In this document: in pieces, positions 32,620 to 44,720 of the stretch | How positions within the stretch are numbered: position 1 is the first letter of the stretch | Layout: each line of letters begins with the position of its first letter | Made by a program: the position numbers and the translations under genes | NCBI RefSeq assembly: GCF_014905175.1 | Contig: NC_057790.1 | Location: forward strand, 10,783,298 to 10,847,297 | Direction: 5' to 3' | DNA: 64,000 nucleotides | From: Aphidius gifuensis | Lineage: Eukaryota > Arthropoda > Insecta > Hymenoptera > Braconidae | The notes under the pieces: generated by a model | The model's database searches: none | What the model saw: the letters and a program-made list of their open reading frames with translations, nothing else | What the model was told of the DNA's origin: nothing

Positions 32620-32740
32620 CAACGAGAACAAAATACGAGAACCTAACTCAGTCTTAGAAATGGTAGAGAGGCGCGGTCCACCTGATCGGATTATGAAATA
32701 CGTAACCAAACCTGAAGGAACTATCGTGAACCAAGTATAG

Positions 32741-34177
32741 TGTGTTACATACGCCTATATTAAATTGCGACTATACTATAGCAAAATACTGACGTCACAA
32801 GTATCATAAGTGTAGGAGCAAATATTGTACATATGAAATGAGTATTTTGCATAGGGAACCATACAGCGATCCATCCGTGACCTGGTCTTACACATACGTT
32901 GCCATTGCAATAATATATCTTAATATTATTATTATTGTATTATTATTTACAGCGATCCATTCGTGAAGTCACACATACATTTATGTGTGATGATGGTCCA
33001 CTGAAATATAATAAAACTGGAAGGTGAACTCCTATGCTTAGCCCAAGAAGACTAGAAAGAAGGAGAGTCAACTCCCTGTAGTGGGGGATAGGCCAAATGG
33101 GACAAAATATGTCCTGTACCTAGAGCTTCTCAAATTTGCCAATTTGGCGCTGATTGTTCTCAGCCGTACTTATGCGCTAACTATTTTTAATAAACATTGT
33201 TATAGCGCAGGTTTATTATTCGATCATCTTAGAGCAATGTCAAAGGAATATATCAGGTTTATCAATTTATTGATCCATATTAAACAGACAAAAAAATTTA
33301 CTGGGTGATGATGATCGATAAGTAACGTTTTTAAAAATTAACAAGTAACATAAAAAATATTACTGTAATAAAATCATATCAACTTGTTCACTTGACAATA
33401 AATTTTGTTTGTCAACATTACAAAAATTAATTATTTTTCATCTGCAGCATCACGCGATTTTTGAGTTGCTGACTTAGATAATACAGCACATGAATCATCA
33501 AAACTATGATTATGTTTGTCTTGCTGCACATCTACGTTTTGGTCTCACTATTGACATTATCAACAATGTTTGGGATTTATTGTATGAAATAATCAAATTA
33601 TATCTTCTTCTTGAAAGACGTATAATTTTGATATAAAACATGTATATAAATTACATGACAGAAAAAAAAAAAATAAAAAACGCTATCCCAAACGAATCTG
33701 CGCTATAACAATATTAATTCAAAATAGTTAGCGCATAAGTACGGCTGAGAACAATCAGCGCCAAATTGGCGAATTTGAGAAGCTCGAGGTACAGGACATA
33801 TTTTGTCCCATTTCTAATGTACGGAGTTGACTCTCCTTCTTTCTAGTCTTCTTGGCTTAGCCAATGTACGGAGTGTCGCTAGAGATAGCAATACATTGGT
33901 TGACATTCCCTCTCACTCACGCATGCGCACATCGAATCTTGTACAGTCAACGTCAAAACAAACTAGTACTACTCGGTATAAAAGTTACATTATATTTCAG
34001 TAGTCTCAACCAATTATAGTTGACGTGACTGTACCGACAAAGACAACATCCCAACCATTGAGTTTCTCTCTCGGCGACACGAAGTTCGGCTTCCAGTTTT
34101 ATTATATTTCAGTGTGATGGTCTAACCATCACATACACATCATGTAGCGAGAATATAATAATAATTATTATTATAAT
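32741..34177. other. Non-genic stretch with a large foldback (33036-33860)
   Basis: The arms share AAGAAGACTAGAAAGAAGGA, GGACAAAATATGTCCTGTACC, GCCAATTTGGCGCTGATTG and TACTTATGCGCTAACTATTTT in inverse order. Related sequence recurs in the calpain last intron (58540-58600 and 59330-59395). The left flank repeats a CAGCGATCCAT…GTGA phrase. No gene. Confidence 0.65.
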
Positions 34178-34424
34178 AAGAGAACCCATGGAGGTCTACA
34201 CGGAGGGTAATCTCCTATGATTAAAGCATAGGCTGTTGGTGAAGCTCACGAAATGGAGCAAGTCAGTACCTTTTTTTGCCGATGGTGGCGCTTTTACTAC
34301 AACAGTTTTATGGTATTTTTGTTTACATTTTTGGCACTCTCATAATACATGACAATGTGACACATCAAAGTATATGATCATTAAAAAATTAAAATTACCG
34401 GTGTTTACATTTAATTTTTTTACA

Positions 34425-35486
34425 TTACATTGGTACATATAATTCATGCTCATCTGGTACATTAACACCAGGTTTAATTGATACATGAACATAAGGATTA
34501 ATTGGTGCATCAACGATAGATTCATTTGGTACTTCATCATTTGCTTTTATTGCCTCGTAATCACCCTTGAATATTGTATTATCTGAAGTTGAACAGACGT
34601 CTGAAGATATAGGGGCAGCCTTAGGTTTCAATCGTTTTTTACTACGAGGATATATCCACGTTTCTGAAGGTAATTTTTGAGTAAACTGTGATATTATATC
34701 ACTTGGATGAAAATGTTTTTCACAAACCAAACTTGATACACTCAGGGAATTCCTTTGGGAGATTTAATTTCCACCCTGGTAGAAATAATCTCTCCGGATT
34801 TTCTCCGGATTTCTCATGATTTCTCCGGATTTTTTCGGATTTTTCCGGATTTTTCCGGACTTACTCCGGATTTCTCCGGACTTCATCCGGATTTTCTACG
34901 TAATTGGGACTTCCGGAGATATTTACGGAGTAATCTCCAGACTATTTCTATAATATCTCCGGATTTTTTCCGGAATTTTGACTTAAAAAAACAAACACAA
35001 AAAAATGGAAAAATTAATAAGAAAAAGTAGAAATAAGAGTTTACATACGAAAAATAAAAAAGAAATTTTTTCTGAAAAAATCCGGAGAAAATCCTGAGAA
35101 AACCCGAAAAAACTCCGGAATAATATCTCCGGAAGTCTCAATTGCGTAGAAAATTCGGAGAAATCCAGAGAAAGTCAGGAGAAAATCCGGAGAGATCCGG
35201 CGAAATCCGTAGAATACCGGAGATAATCCGGAGAAATCCGGAGAAAATCCGGAGAAATCCCGAGAAAATCCGGAGAGATTATTTCTACCAGGGCAAGCAT
35301 CAAAAAGTTTAGGATCCTTAAATTGTTAAGAAAATACAAATTAGTATGAAAAATAATATATATATATAGGTATATAAATATATTATTTCATTAAAATATT
35401 ACCTTCGGTACAGAAAAAATAGAAATACCATTTTTATTTCTCTTTAATGTCGTTTGACATTCGAAAACAATACATTTTTGTACCAT
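34425..35486 (-). pseudogene. THAP-domain remnant of the P-like element
   Basis: Exon 1 (35486-35403) encodes a THAP start (MVQKCIVFECQ…ISIFSVPK, a C-x4-C pair) and ends at a GT donor. Exon 2 starts at 35316 after an AG and reads DPKLFDAW, the conserved Trp region. A CCCTGGT element splits the Trp codon. After it the frame continues briefly (KLNLPKE), then a one-base shift leads to SLVCEKHFHPSDII, the C-x2-H pair, and SKKRLKPKAAPI. The remaining acidic tail ends at 34425. THAP domains are C2CH zinc-binding DNA-binding modules at the N terminus of P transposases. Two disruptions make this copy non-functional. Confidence 0.75.
34774..35293. mobile_element. CCCTGGT MITE (520 bp) with CA duplication, inside THAP exon
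   Basis: Ends CCCTGGTAGAAATAATC and inverse, flanked by CA (34772-34773, 35294-35295). The body is built of TCTCCGGATT / AATCCGGAGA units in inverse arms. Same family as 55496-55859, with shared interior around GGAATTTTGACTTAAAAAAAC. Confidence 0.88.
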
Positions 35487-35922
35487 TTTTCGTGCTAAAA
35501 AAAGGACACCAGTGATAATAAAATAATTTTAAATATTAGTTATAACTGTAATTAATAATATTCGAATATTTTTAACATTAAAGCTACATAAACAAAAGGA
35601 TTGACATATCTATACTTATATCTTATTATAAAAAAAATAAGAACTAACTTACTTTTAAATGCAGACCTATTGATAGTTTTATTAATTTATTATATTATGA
35701 TCATAGTTTAAATCGTCACATTACTTAATAACAATTAATAAATAATTATCTTTTGACTTGTCACATTATCATGAAAAAATATAAACAAAAATAACACGTG
35801 ACCATTGAACTGTTGTAGCAAAAGCGTCATCACCGGCAAAAAAACGTACTGACTTGCTCCATTCTGTAAGCTTCAGTAAATTTCGAGAGATTACCCTCCT
35901 TATTCACCTCCATGAAGAGAAC

Positions 35923-36540
35923 CATATAACGTGATCATTAGTCTGCCATTGGAAATTCGGACAGAGTTTCACCAGGACTTAATTTCTGATACCTAGAGAA
36001 CCTTTACGAGAGATCCAAACGATGTCGAGAGAACCAGTAGTGAACCAAGAGAGCCAGTCAAGAGAAGGTCAGAGAAGGTAGTGATCAGTTCGAGAGCCAG
36101 ACAAGTTGTGTCGTCTAACGACGACGTTCTGCGCTAAGCTACTGTGAGTCTTCTGAATCCCCACTCGCGCGCTCTCCCACCTATCGTCCCGGACATGCGC
36201 AGCACGCTTTCCTAGCCCGCAACACGAATAGGTATCCGATCCAGCCTTCGGAGTGTTCGTCTTCTCGACGGATGAAGGGGAAAACTAGCACAGGTCGAGG
36301 TTTAACGTATCAAGTCTACTACGGGACCTCGAATATATACGAAACATGTGCCACACTGACACCACTCGTTAGTAGAATTGACCCTCCACAGTGCTTATGC
36401 AGTGACCCTTAGAATTATTAACAATCAACTCCTATTAATTATTAACAATTCAGTCGACAGCAAATAAATAATTAGAGCATACAAGCTCTTTCTATTAATT
36501 ATTTATTTCGAGAACCGGCGAAATAATAAATTTCGTTACA
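35923..36540. other. GC-richer block, possible solo LTR
   Basis: This 600-bp stretch is clearly richer in G+C than its surroundings and ends in CGGCGAAATAATAAATTTCG followed by TTACA, reminiscent of an LTR 3' end. I could not find a matching TG start or a 5-bp duplication, and the left part may have been cut by the P-like insertion. No reading frame supported. Confidence 0.3.
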
Positions 36541-36700
36541 AATTATATATAATTTTATATAATTATATATATTTATATACAATCATATATATAATTATAC
36601 ATTGTTAATTCCTGTATATAGTTATATACAATTATATATAAATATAGAAAGATTTTTTATATATAAACAAATATATATTTATATATACATACAGTGGTGG
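36541..36700. repeat. AT-rich TATATA/AATTATATA simple repeat
   Basis: Degenerate (ATATATAAATT)n tract, similar to tracts at 39150-39250, 39850-39960, 40840-41060 and 42250-42370. Confidence 0.8.
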
Positions 36701-36749
36701 TTTCGGGGACTACTTCATATATACAATGGTGGTTTTGAGGACATTTGGT

Positions 36750-37860
36750 GGTTTTGAAGACTTGCAGCCTATACCGAAAATTATAAAATAAATATTTCAA
36801 ACTCGAAATAAGGCCATTCTTCTACACTGGAATTTATTATAGTCTTAATAATTTATTGGGCGAATCGAATCATAAGGACTATCACATGAAACCAAAATAT
36901 AAGAAAAATTCTCCGACGAAAAACGCGTTGACTGGAAAGACGGTCGTTCTGAATTCTTTCAACATGGAAAGTTAAGACAATTTTTTCCGGTTTTCCGAAA
37001 CCTCAGAAATGATTGATCACCTTGAAACAATAGCCTGAACAACGAGATACCGCCTTGATTGAATAGCATTAAAAATTCTTAGATACTTTCAGGAAAACTG
37101 AAACTGAATTCGTGTCGATAGCAATCTATTTGTTAGACAGTAGGTATTTAGAGAAAGACCGTTGTCTTTGTTACAAGTTCTACGTAATTTTTCTTGGTGT
37201 CCACAAAACGTGCGGATTTGGAAATTTCATAGTAGAACCTTTCTGATAATCTTAAACCATACTTGAATCAAAACGGAATTAACGACGTAATTTTGAGACG
37301 TCCTCAAAACCACCATACTGCGAAAGTTTTTTATTCGTAGAACGGTGGTTTTAGGGACTTGCAGCCTATATCGGAAAGTATAAAATAAATATTTCAAACT
37401 TGAAATAAGGCCATTCTTCTACACTGTAATTTATTATAGTTTTAATAATTAATTGAACGAATCGAATCATAAGGACAATCACATAATACCAAAATATAAG
37501 GAAATTCTCCGACGAAAATCGCGTTGATTTGGAAGACGGTCGTTCTGTATTCTTTTAACATGGAAAGTTGAGACCATTTTCCCGGTTTTCCGGAACCTTA
37601 GAAATGATTGATCACTTTGAACCAGTAGCCTAAACAACGAGATACCGCCTTAATTTAGTAGCATTAGAAATTCTTAGATACCTTCGGGAAAACCGAAACT
37701 GAATTATTTTCGATAGCAATAACTGAAACTATTTGTTATAGACAGTAGGTATTTAGAGAAAGACTGTTGTCTTTGTTACAAGTTCTACTTAATTTTTCTT
37801 GGTGTCCACGGAACGTACCAAACCATAAACTTCTTCCGTTAGTGCTTTTAGGAACATGAA
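36750..37860. repeat. Tandem duplication with about 597-bp period
   Basis: Two direct copies (about 36750-37345 and 37347-37820). They share GACTTGCAGCCTATA, AATAAGGCCATTCTTCTACAC, AAGACGGTCGTTCTG, GATTGATCAC and TTGTTACAAGTTCTAC in the same order. Each is headed by a GGTGGTTTT(GA/AG)GGAC phrase. Non-coding. Confidence 0.8.
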
Positions 37861-38199
37861 GCCCATACTGAAATTCATACAATCGTTAAGTATGACTTAA
37901 AAAATGGCCGCATTGTATGTTTACTCTCAGAACTCTTTAATTGCAAGTTCAAAAATTTTTCTTCTAATATTTTTTTTATTCTATGATATTTTTCCGTTTT
38001 TCACTGATATTTTTCCAGTTTCTCGGATTCAGTCTACTTCGTAGAAATAGATGATGTTATACACGTATTCCAAACAGTCATAACTCTGTACTCTATTTTC
38101 TATCATTAGTTCGTTTAAGTTCTATGAAAAGTCTTCAGGACGACCAACATAATCCGGATAAAAAAATATAATAAAAGGGTTCGAGGACATCATGTAAGA

Positions 38200-38830
38200 T
38201 ATATAAATAGTGTTTTATCTTCAAGTCCTATCATATGGCCCTAACACATTTTATAAATTGTCATTCAATATAAGTATTAATCAACATATATAAGAAATAT
38301 TGCAAAACAAGGCAGTCATTGGGTTGAATTAAAGTGATAATTGAATTTTTGAAAGAAAAGTCCTTGAAACCTCCATTACATAGTTTTTTTAAAAAAATCT
38401 ATCGGAGGTTTTGGGGACATCAAGTTAAAATGATAATAAAGAAGTCCTATCATATGGCTCTGATACATTTTATGAATCATTATTCAATATAAGTATTAAT
38501 CAATAGATATAAGGACTTTTGCCGCCGTTAAACCGTCATTGAGTTATTTTAAGAAGATAAGTGAATTTTTAAAAGAAAAGTCCTTGAAACCTCCATTACA
38601 TAGTTTTTTAAAAAAATCTATCGGAGGTTTTGGGGACATCAAGTTAAAACGATAACAAAAAAGTCTTATCATATGTCCCTGATACATTTTGTGAATTGAT
38701 ATTCAATATAAGTATTAATCAATAGATATAAGGACTATTGCCACCGTAAAAACAGTCATTGGGTTATATTAAAGGGATAATTAAAATTTGAAAAGAAAAG
38801 TCCTCGAAACCACCATTACATAGATAAATT
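38200..38830. repeat. Tandem repeat with 220-bp period, three copies
   Basis: AAAAGTCCT(T/C)GAAACC starts at about 38357, 38577 and 38797, an exact 220-bp spacing. Shared phrases are ATCGGAGGTTTTGGGGACAT, CCTATCATATGGC and TATAAGTATTAATCAA. Short GGTTTTGGGGAC phrases link it to the 36750-37860 duplication and to 41080-41360. Confidence 0.85.
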
Positions 38831-39255
38831 CTTCATGCATCGGTTGTTTTGAGGACTTGTGTCAAATCTTAAATTTTATGTATTAAAAATGTAAAATTTA
38901 CTACTTCTATTTTTTGTACCTTCTAAATTCATGCCAACACAATACTAAAATACAAAGGATTCGAATAAATAAGGTAAGTGAAGGGTTGAAACAGTGTCAT
39001 AACGATAGTCCTCAAAAGTACCAATCGATGAAAATTTTTTTATTTTGGTGTATACAATAAAATCGTCTTATACATGAATGTACATTGATGTACAAAGTTC
39101 AATTACTGAATAAAATCGCAAAAAAAAAAAATGTCCCCGAAACCACCACTGGATATATATATATACATATATAATTATATATAAATATATATAGGTTTTT
39201 TTGTGGTTATATATATAATTATATATAAATATATATAGATTTTTTTTGTGGTTAT

Positions 39256-39849
39256 ACAGACTGTCCCATTTTAATTGGATAATGGATTTTTCTTGAAAAA
39301 TATAGCTCAAATTGAAAATCGATTCAAGTAAAAGTTGTTGGGTTTGGAGGAGGACCTAGAAAAAAAAAATTCAAAAAATTCAAAATGGCGGAGTTTCAGG
39401 TTCAAACATAGTTTTTTTAAATGGATACTGTATTTTTTTTTGCACCAAAATTTTCTTTACATCAAAACTAACACTTTTTATTCGTAGAATTTTTGATAAA
39501 ATCATTGTTTTTTCGGCCTGGTTTCATCTGTTGATGGATTTTCCTAAAAAAAAAAATGGCTTTTCATCAATAGACACAAAATTGGGCCGAAAAAAAAGTG
39601 ATTTTATCGAAAAACTTTTCAAGTAAAAAGTGTTAGTTTTGATGTAAGGAAAAACATTTTGGTACAAAAAAAAAATATAGTATCCATTTGAAAAAACTTT
39701 GTTCATACCTGAAACTCCGCCATTTTGAATTTTTTGATTTTTTTTTCCAAGCCCTCCCTCAAACTCTACAATTTTTACTCGAATCATTTTTTAATTCGAG
39801 CCATATTTATTGAGAAAAATCCATTATCCAATTAAAATGGGACAGTCTG
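39256..39849. mobile_element. 594-bp mariner-like foldback MITE, TA duplication
   Basis: Palindrome with ends CAGACTGTCCCATTTTAATT and inverse, flanked by TA (39254-39255, 39850-39851). Inner arms share AAATGGCGGAGTTTCAGGT and inverse. Apparent frames inside are palindrome artefacts. Confidence 0.88.
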
Positions 39850-39859
39850 TATATATTTA

Positions 39860-41790
39860 TATATAAATGAAATTTTTTAATTCTTATATATAAATACATA
39901 ATTATATACAACTTTATATAATTTTATACAATTATATATGACTTTATATCAGTCTTTCTTTGTGGCTATATATTATTAAAACAGTAACATAATTTAATTT
40001 TTGGGAAGTTCAAGATTCATGTAATGCGTTTTAATACAAAAAACAATGTTATATAATTTGTTCTTATCCAATATCAAACATGTTATGTGTTAGTTCAAAC
40101 ATTTAAAGAGGACATTTTTTTTTTTTTTTTTCATATGAAATTATGTTTTAATTTATTCTTTTTAATACGATAATTGTACTTTTATAGTCAACATCTTTGC
40201 ATAACTCTTGAAGATGCCTAAAGTTTAAATCTATCTTAAGTATATGACAAGATAAAGTTATAAGAATAGTTATGAAAGTAGATTATGTTTTAACTTGAGT
40301 AATTTTTATACTCCAAGATTTTTTGTCAATTTTTTTTTTTTTTTTCTTACATTCAATTGACTTATTTTCGAATATGAGTACATTACAGTTGAGTTTGCCA
40401 ATGTCAATTTCGGGGTTAAGACTAACACATATAAATATGAAGGCTCTTTCTTTTGACCACAATGATGAGTGGTGTTTATTATGAAATGTTTTAGTACAAA
40501 AAATAATAATTTTTTTAAACATATAAAAATGAAAGTGACAGTCGATCATATTGTTTCCATTCAAGAAGAAATTGAACTTTTGTTAATCCAATCAAATATG
40601 ATTCGTAAAATTCCTCTTGTTATTCGTATCGGAAACTATATGTATACAACCACATGTTATGGTAAAAAATTTATAAAGAGTGTCTGATGATGGATTGTTA
40701 AATGAAATTAAATTTTTGGACTATAAACATCTTGATACCCTTCCTGAATGTACAAAATGGCAGAAAAAACTTTTACAGCTTTCAAAAAAAACCAAATATG
40801 TTAGTATAAACTTGTTTACAATTATATATTTTTATTAATAGTTGTTCATAATTATATATAATCATATACAAAGTAAATGAAAAAAAAATTTACAGTTTAT
40901 AAATATATATAGTTATGTATGAATATATATATATATATTTATATACAACATTTATATACAACTACATATAATGATATGTAATTATATACAAAGTCGATGA
41001 AAAAAACTTTTTCGTCTACAACTATATATAACGATATACAATTATATATAATTATATGTATGTGTAGACGTGCTTTTGAGGTCCATTTCAGTCATTTATC
41101 CAGGACTTCGAGGACATTTCTGCATTTTGAGGACGGTCCCCGTTATTTTTTAGGTGACGACGTTAGTTTAAGGACCGTCCTCAAAAAAAATATTTTATTC
41201 TGAAATTATTTCAAGACCCTCAATTTTTTTCAATAATTTTCAGGGACAGTCCTCAAAATGCAGAAATGTCCTTAAAATGAACTATTGATAAATGCATAGA
41301 TTTTGAGGACAGTCCCCAAAAAATGTATTTAGTTTAAGAGCGATTTTGGGGACATTATTTGATCACTCAGGATTTCAAACTTGTAAATTTCCAAAAGCTA
41401 GTTCTATCAGGAGACCCGGTAGGGTCTCGCCTCAATTTTAGAACGAAAAAAATATATAGAACGAACGCGAACTCTTAAATAATTGTTATTGTTTAATTGT
41501 TTATTATATTGTTTTTTTAAAAGTTTTCAACAACAATACATAAAATTTAAAAAAACAAAAATTTTAAATAATTAAATCCTATCGCAGTAATAAAGAATAA
41601 CTATTTATCAAATATTCAATAATATTAAATGCATAAATTAGTCCAGATTAGACAAGATTAAATTCAAAAATTAATGATTATATTATCATCATTATATTAA
41701 ATTAAACTATTTATTTTAATTGATATGAAAGTTCTCATAATGAGAACCCTTTGTCTCTCAATCTCTATTACAGAATTGTATTAGGGCTCC
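39860..41790. other. Non-genic AT-rich stretch with GAGGACA motif cluster
   Basis: AT simple repeats (39860-39960, 40840-41060) surround unremarkable sequence with only short unsupported frames. At 41080-41360 the motif (T)GAGGAC(A/G)GTCC(C/T)C and its inverse recur at least five times, linked to the 36.7-38.8 kb repeats. 41400-41790 holds nothing I recognise. Confidence 0.55.
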
Positions 41791-42608
41791 CTCTGGATCG
41801 ACGTCGAATCGAGCGTTTTTCGCGTAACGTTTCGACGTCGATCCGAGCTCGATTTTCGACGTCCACTGGATGTTGACTGTCGGAAATCGACTTAGATTTC
41901 TACCTGGGATGTAATTCAGAGAGTTTTGGGTTGGGTCAACCCATATAGTACGTCCAATATTGAAAATTTCGGCGAGCGGTGAAAGCGGTTAAATTCTACA
42001 TAGAAAAATAAAGAAATTGGCATAATATGCGATTTTTTACATATTTTTTGACGACGCTACAGTATTGTTACTAAAATATAGAAAATATACCATGTTAATT
42101 AAACGGGAAAAAGTAAGTGACTTGAGGCACGGGTTAATATTAAGATAGAGCTTTGAAATTTTGTCAGGATTTTTTTTTATTTATTTGGAACCATTCTAGA
42201 GGGTGCACTCATAAAAATTCACCATTGACCTTTTTAAGGGCCACCCTAATAGATATATATAAATAATGTTATATATAACTATATACAGGTATATACAGAA
42301 AGTGGCAGTATATCTCTATATATAACTATATATAACTATATATAACTATATATACTTATATATAACTCGTTTTTCTCGGGATATAAATAAACCAATTGGT
42401 TTTTATTCTTTTATATTTTACTTAACGAAAAAATATTAGTATAAAAGTGAGACCCGGCGATACTTGCGAGACGAGACCGAGACGAGACCGAGACCGAGAC
42501 CTAAAATCCTAAAACTGCGAGACCGATACCGAGACCTGGTGTGAACGAGCGAGACCGATACCGAGGCTCGCTGAATCTCGTCTCGTCTCGTACCGCATGA
42601 AGCCCTAA
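41790..42608. mobile_element. Probable MITE with GAGACC iterations
   Basis: Inverted ends TTAGGGCT…/…AGCCCTAA. The right half (42445-42590) is built of CGAGACGAGACC and GAGACCGATACCGAG words. The left half has CGACGTCGA words (41815-41880). The element assignment is tentative; a target duplication is not clear. Confidence 0.45.
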
Positions 42609-42961
42609 TTAAAAAAAAACGTTGAAATTGTTAATGGTATGAAAGATTTTACAAGATGGTTGTCAACACTTTGATTTATATTTGATTATTATGAAGGAAA
42701 AAGGAACTAATAAATAATTTTACAATTTATTATTCAATATCAATTCGAATTTTATTTAAAATTTTAAATTAAAAAAAAAAATAATAATCTAACTTGTTTA
42801 TAAATCTCCTATAATTTAAATGTACAATTTTCATTACAGACAAAAAAAAAAAAAAAAATATGTATTAAATTACACGAATAAAATTTAAAAAAAAATTATC
42901 TACGGATTATTATGATAACTATATTTCTTTTCTAATTAAAATTCCTATAGTTACTTCATAT

Positions 42962-43105
42962 TCATTTGTATTTTGTCCAGAATTGACCATTCAAAGAATT
43001 CCACTTCCTGGATGGAGTAAATTTTGTTTTTCTTTCATCTTTAAAAAATTTATTCCAAATTAATCTACTACCATTGCCAGTATTCGTTAGACCACCACCT
43101 TGAAT
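42962..43105 (-). CDS. Orphan terminal exon of an unidentified gene
   Basis: A minus-strand exon candidate of 48 codons ends in TGA. It is preceded by a long polypyrimidine tract and ATAG acceptor (43106-43120). It reads …IQGGGLTNTGNGSRLIWNKF then FKDERKTKFTPSRKWNSL and NGQFWTKYK. Base composition and residue choice look coding, unlike the flanks. I found no upstream exon in the next kilobase, so either the intron is long and repeat-filled or this is a relic. I do not recognise the family. Confidence 0.4.
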   Translation of the reverse strand: MQGGGLTNTGNGSRLIWNKFFKDERKTKFTPSRKWNSLNGQFWTKYK

Positions 43106-43120
43106 CTATAAAAAAAACAA

Positions 43121-44215
43121 GAAAAAAAAATACTTTTCAATTTGTAATATTATATCGAATGTATATTCAAATTTTTTTTTTATCGATATGCTTCTTTACT
43201 CCAGTTGATAAAGTAGGAATTTGCGAATCAATATATCCGTCGGACAAATCAACATTTTATAGCTTTTGTTAGTTTGTCATTTCGTAGATTTGATTTTATT
43301 GGTAATTGGCCTTTTTAAAATGATTCGAATTACATAATCTATATATGTTATGCAATAGAAGTAAATAAAAAAAATGTTAAGACTGTGTAGTGCAAATTAA
43401 AATTCACACTTTACATTAGTACACTCATATTCGATCACTTTAATGGCTCTTTCTGTTAAAATACATTCGGAATCTTTAAGAGAATTGATCCTTACCCTCG
43501 GAAAACTTTTCATGAAAAATTTCTAATTACTACGAATTATGAATGTTTATTTATAGAACAATTCAAAAACAGTAATTTATTAAAAATCTTTTCGTATGGA
43601 ATATAAATTTCGAAATTACCCTGATAATAAATTTGATGTTACTATGTATATTATTTATTTAATTTAGGTAAGTTTGTTTTCGAAGACTAGCATTTTTAGT
43701 TAAAACAATTGCATACATAATTTGATTACATATTTAATCGCAAAATACATTGTTGACAATTGAAGTTTTTGAAAAATCATAGATTGTCAAATTCAACTGA
43801 AACACGCAAAAAATGTTTTACTTCAACAGTGGATTTTAATTCCATTAATTCCATTATATTATTTGACATTTTTTTTAAAGAAAGAGCTTAAAGTTTTAAC
43901 AAAATAATCACATCATATAAAACTTTATTATCAATATTTCCCAAGTTCTTATAATAAAAAATTTGAAGCTCATGCTGATTAAATGATTTCATAAATTAAT
44001 TATCAGTACATCGAAAGACCAATTCACTTAATAAATTTTTTCAGTGCAACATGGCAATTATACTGGATATAATCTTCCAATGCCCCAAATTTTTCTAGTT
44101 ACATAATATCGGGAAGTTGTTCAATTGGTAACTTATCTGTTCATTACAAGACAATTTCACTATAAATCTGAACTTGGGACCTTCTAATTTCGTGCAGTTT
44201 TACCACTCTGACGAA
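43121..44215. other. AT-rich stretch, nothing supported
   Basis: No repeat structure or convincing coding segment. A minus-strand phrase at 44050-44150 (…EKFGALEDYIQYNCHV…) is short and preceded by a stop. Confidence 0.4.
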
Positions 44216-44430
44216 CGAAATTTGGCCCCCCTGTCCTCAAGCCTTATTAAACTCTCACTCACACCACTGTACACAGCTGTCAAACTGTTTTTTTTTTATT
44301 ACACGATAAATAATAAATAAATTCATCAACGTGTATAAAAAATTTTATTAGAATTAAAACATTATACGAGAAAATGATTTAACAGTTAATATTATGACTT
44401 CTTTAAAAAATTCGCTTAGGAGTTTGCCTG

Positions 44431-44602
44431 CAGTCCAATTCACAGGGCATTACAATTTAGGGCTTTTTTCCTCCACTGGCAGCGCTTGTAGAGCTTTTGT
44501 ATGTGAAATCCAGTGAAATCTATGTAAAAAAAAGTTTACAAGCGCCATCACCGGCAAAAAAAAGCCCTAAATTGTAAAAAATTTGTCCTGTGAATTGGAC
44601 TG
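44431..44602. repeat. CAGTCCAATTC MITE (172 bp)
   Basis: Ends CAGTCCAATTCACAGGGC / CCTGTGAATTGGACTG, inner CCACTGGCAGCGCTTGT and ACAAGCGCCATCACCGG. Confidence 0.8.
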
Positions 44603-44720
44603 CTGGAATATATTGAAGTATGCCAATATGATGAAGGAGGTCAACTTGGCAAATAGGTCTCCCGGATTAATATAATACGTTCCTCATAAAAAACGACAGG
44701 GAAAATATATTTGTGATATT

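Larger units (their letters stand above)
29396..32740 (+). pseudogene. Coding-like relic cut by a hAT element and a palindrome
   Basis: Three pieces (about 29396-29443, 32351-32445, 32620-32740) read in one open frame once the hAT element with its 8-bp duplication and the 174-bp palindrome are set aside. Phrases include NNEDFSPSSSKSPGG, then NENKIREPNSVLEMVERRG and PPDRIMKYVTKPEGTIVNQV before a TAG at 32738. Composition is unlike the AT-rich surroundings. I do not recognise the protein. It may be a retroelement gag piece or an old host exon. A second frame is also open through the first two pieces, which lowers certainty. Confidence 0.4.
34186..35914. mobile_element. P-like element, internally deleted, duplication AAGAGAAC
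   Basis: Ends CCATGGAGGT…GGAGGGTAATCTC and the inverse, with exact 8-bp flanks AAGAGAAC (34178-34185 and 35915-35922). Further inner inverted repeats are GGAGCAAGTCAGTAC and CTACAACAGTT. It holds a minus-strand THAP-domain remnant but no transposase catalytic part. An 8-bp duplication, a CATG-type end and a THAP domain are the hallmarks of the P superfamily. Likely a deletion derivative. Confidence 0.7.

Noticed and set aside
34774..35293. Iterated TCTCCGGATT words as a possible replication or protein-binding array
   Set aside because: They are the body of a MITE with clear ends and a duplication, found again at 55496-55859.
35923..36540. Complete solo LTR
   Set aside because: LTR-like 3' end only; no matching TG start or 5-bp duplication found, so kept as a GC-rich block.
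39068..39787. Minus-strand frames of 80-87 codons
   Set aside because: They fall in AT simple repeat and in the palindromic mariner-like MITE.
44040..44170. Minus-strand phrase resembling coding sequence (EKFGALEDYIQYN)
   Set aside because: Very short, preceded by a stop in frame and without splice signals.
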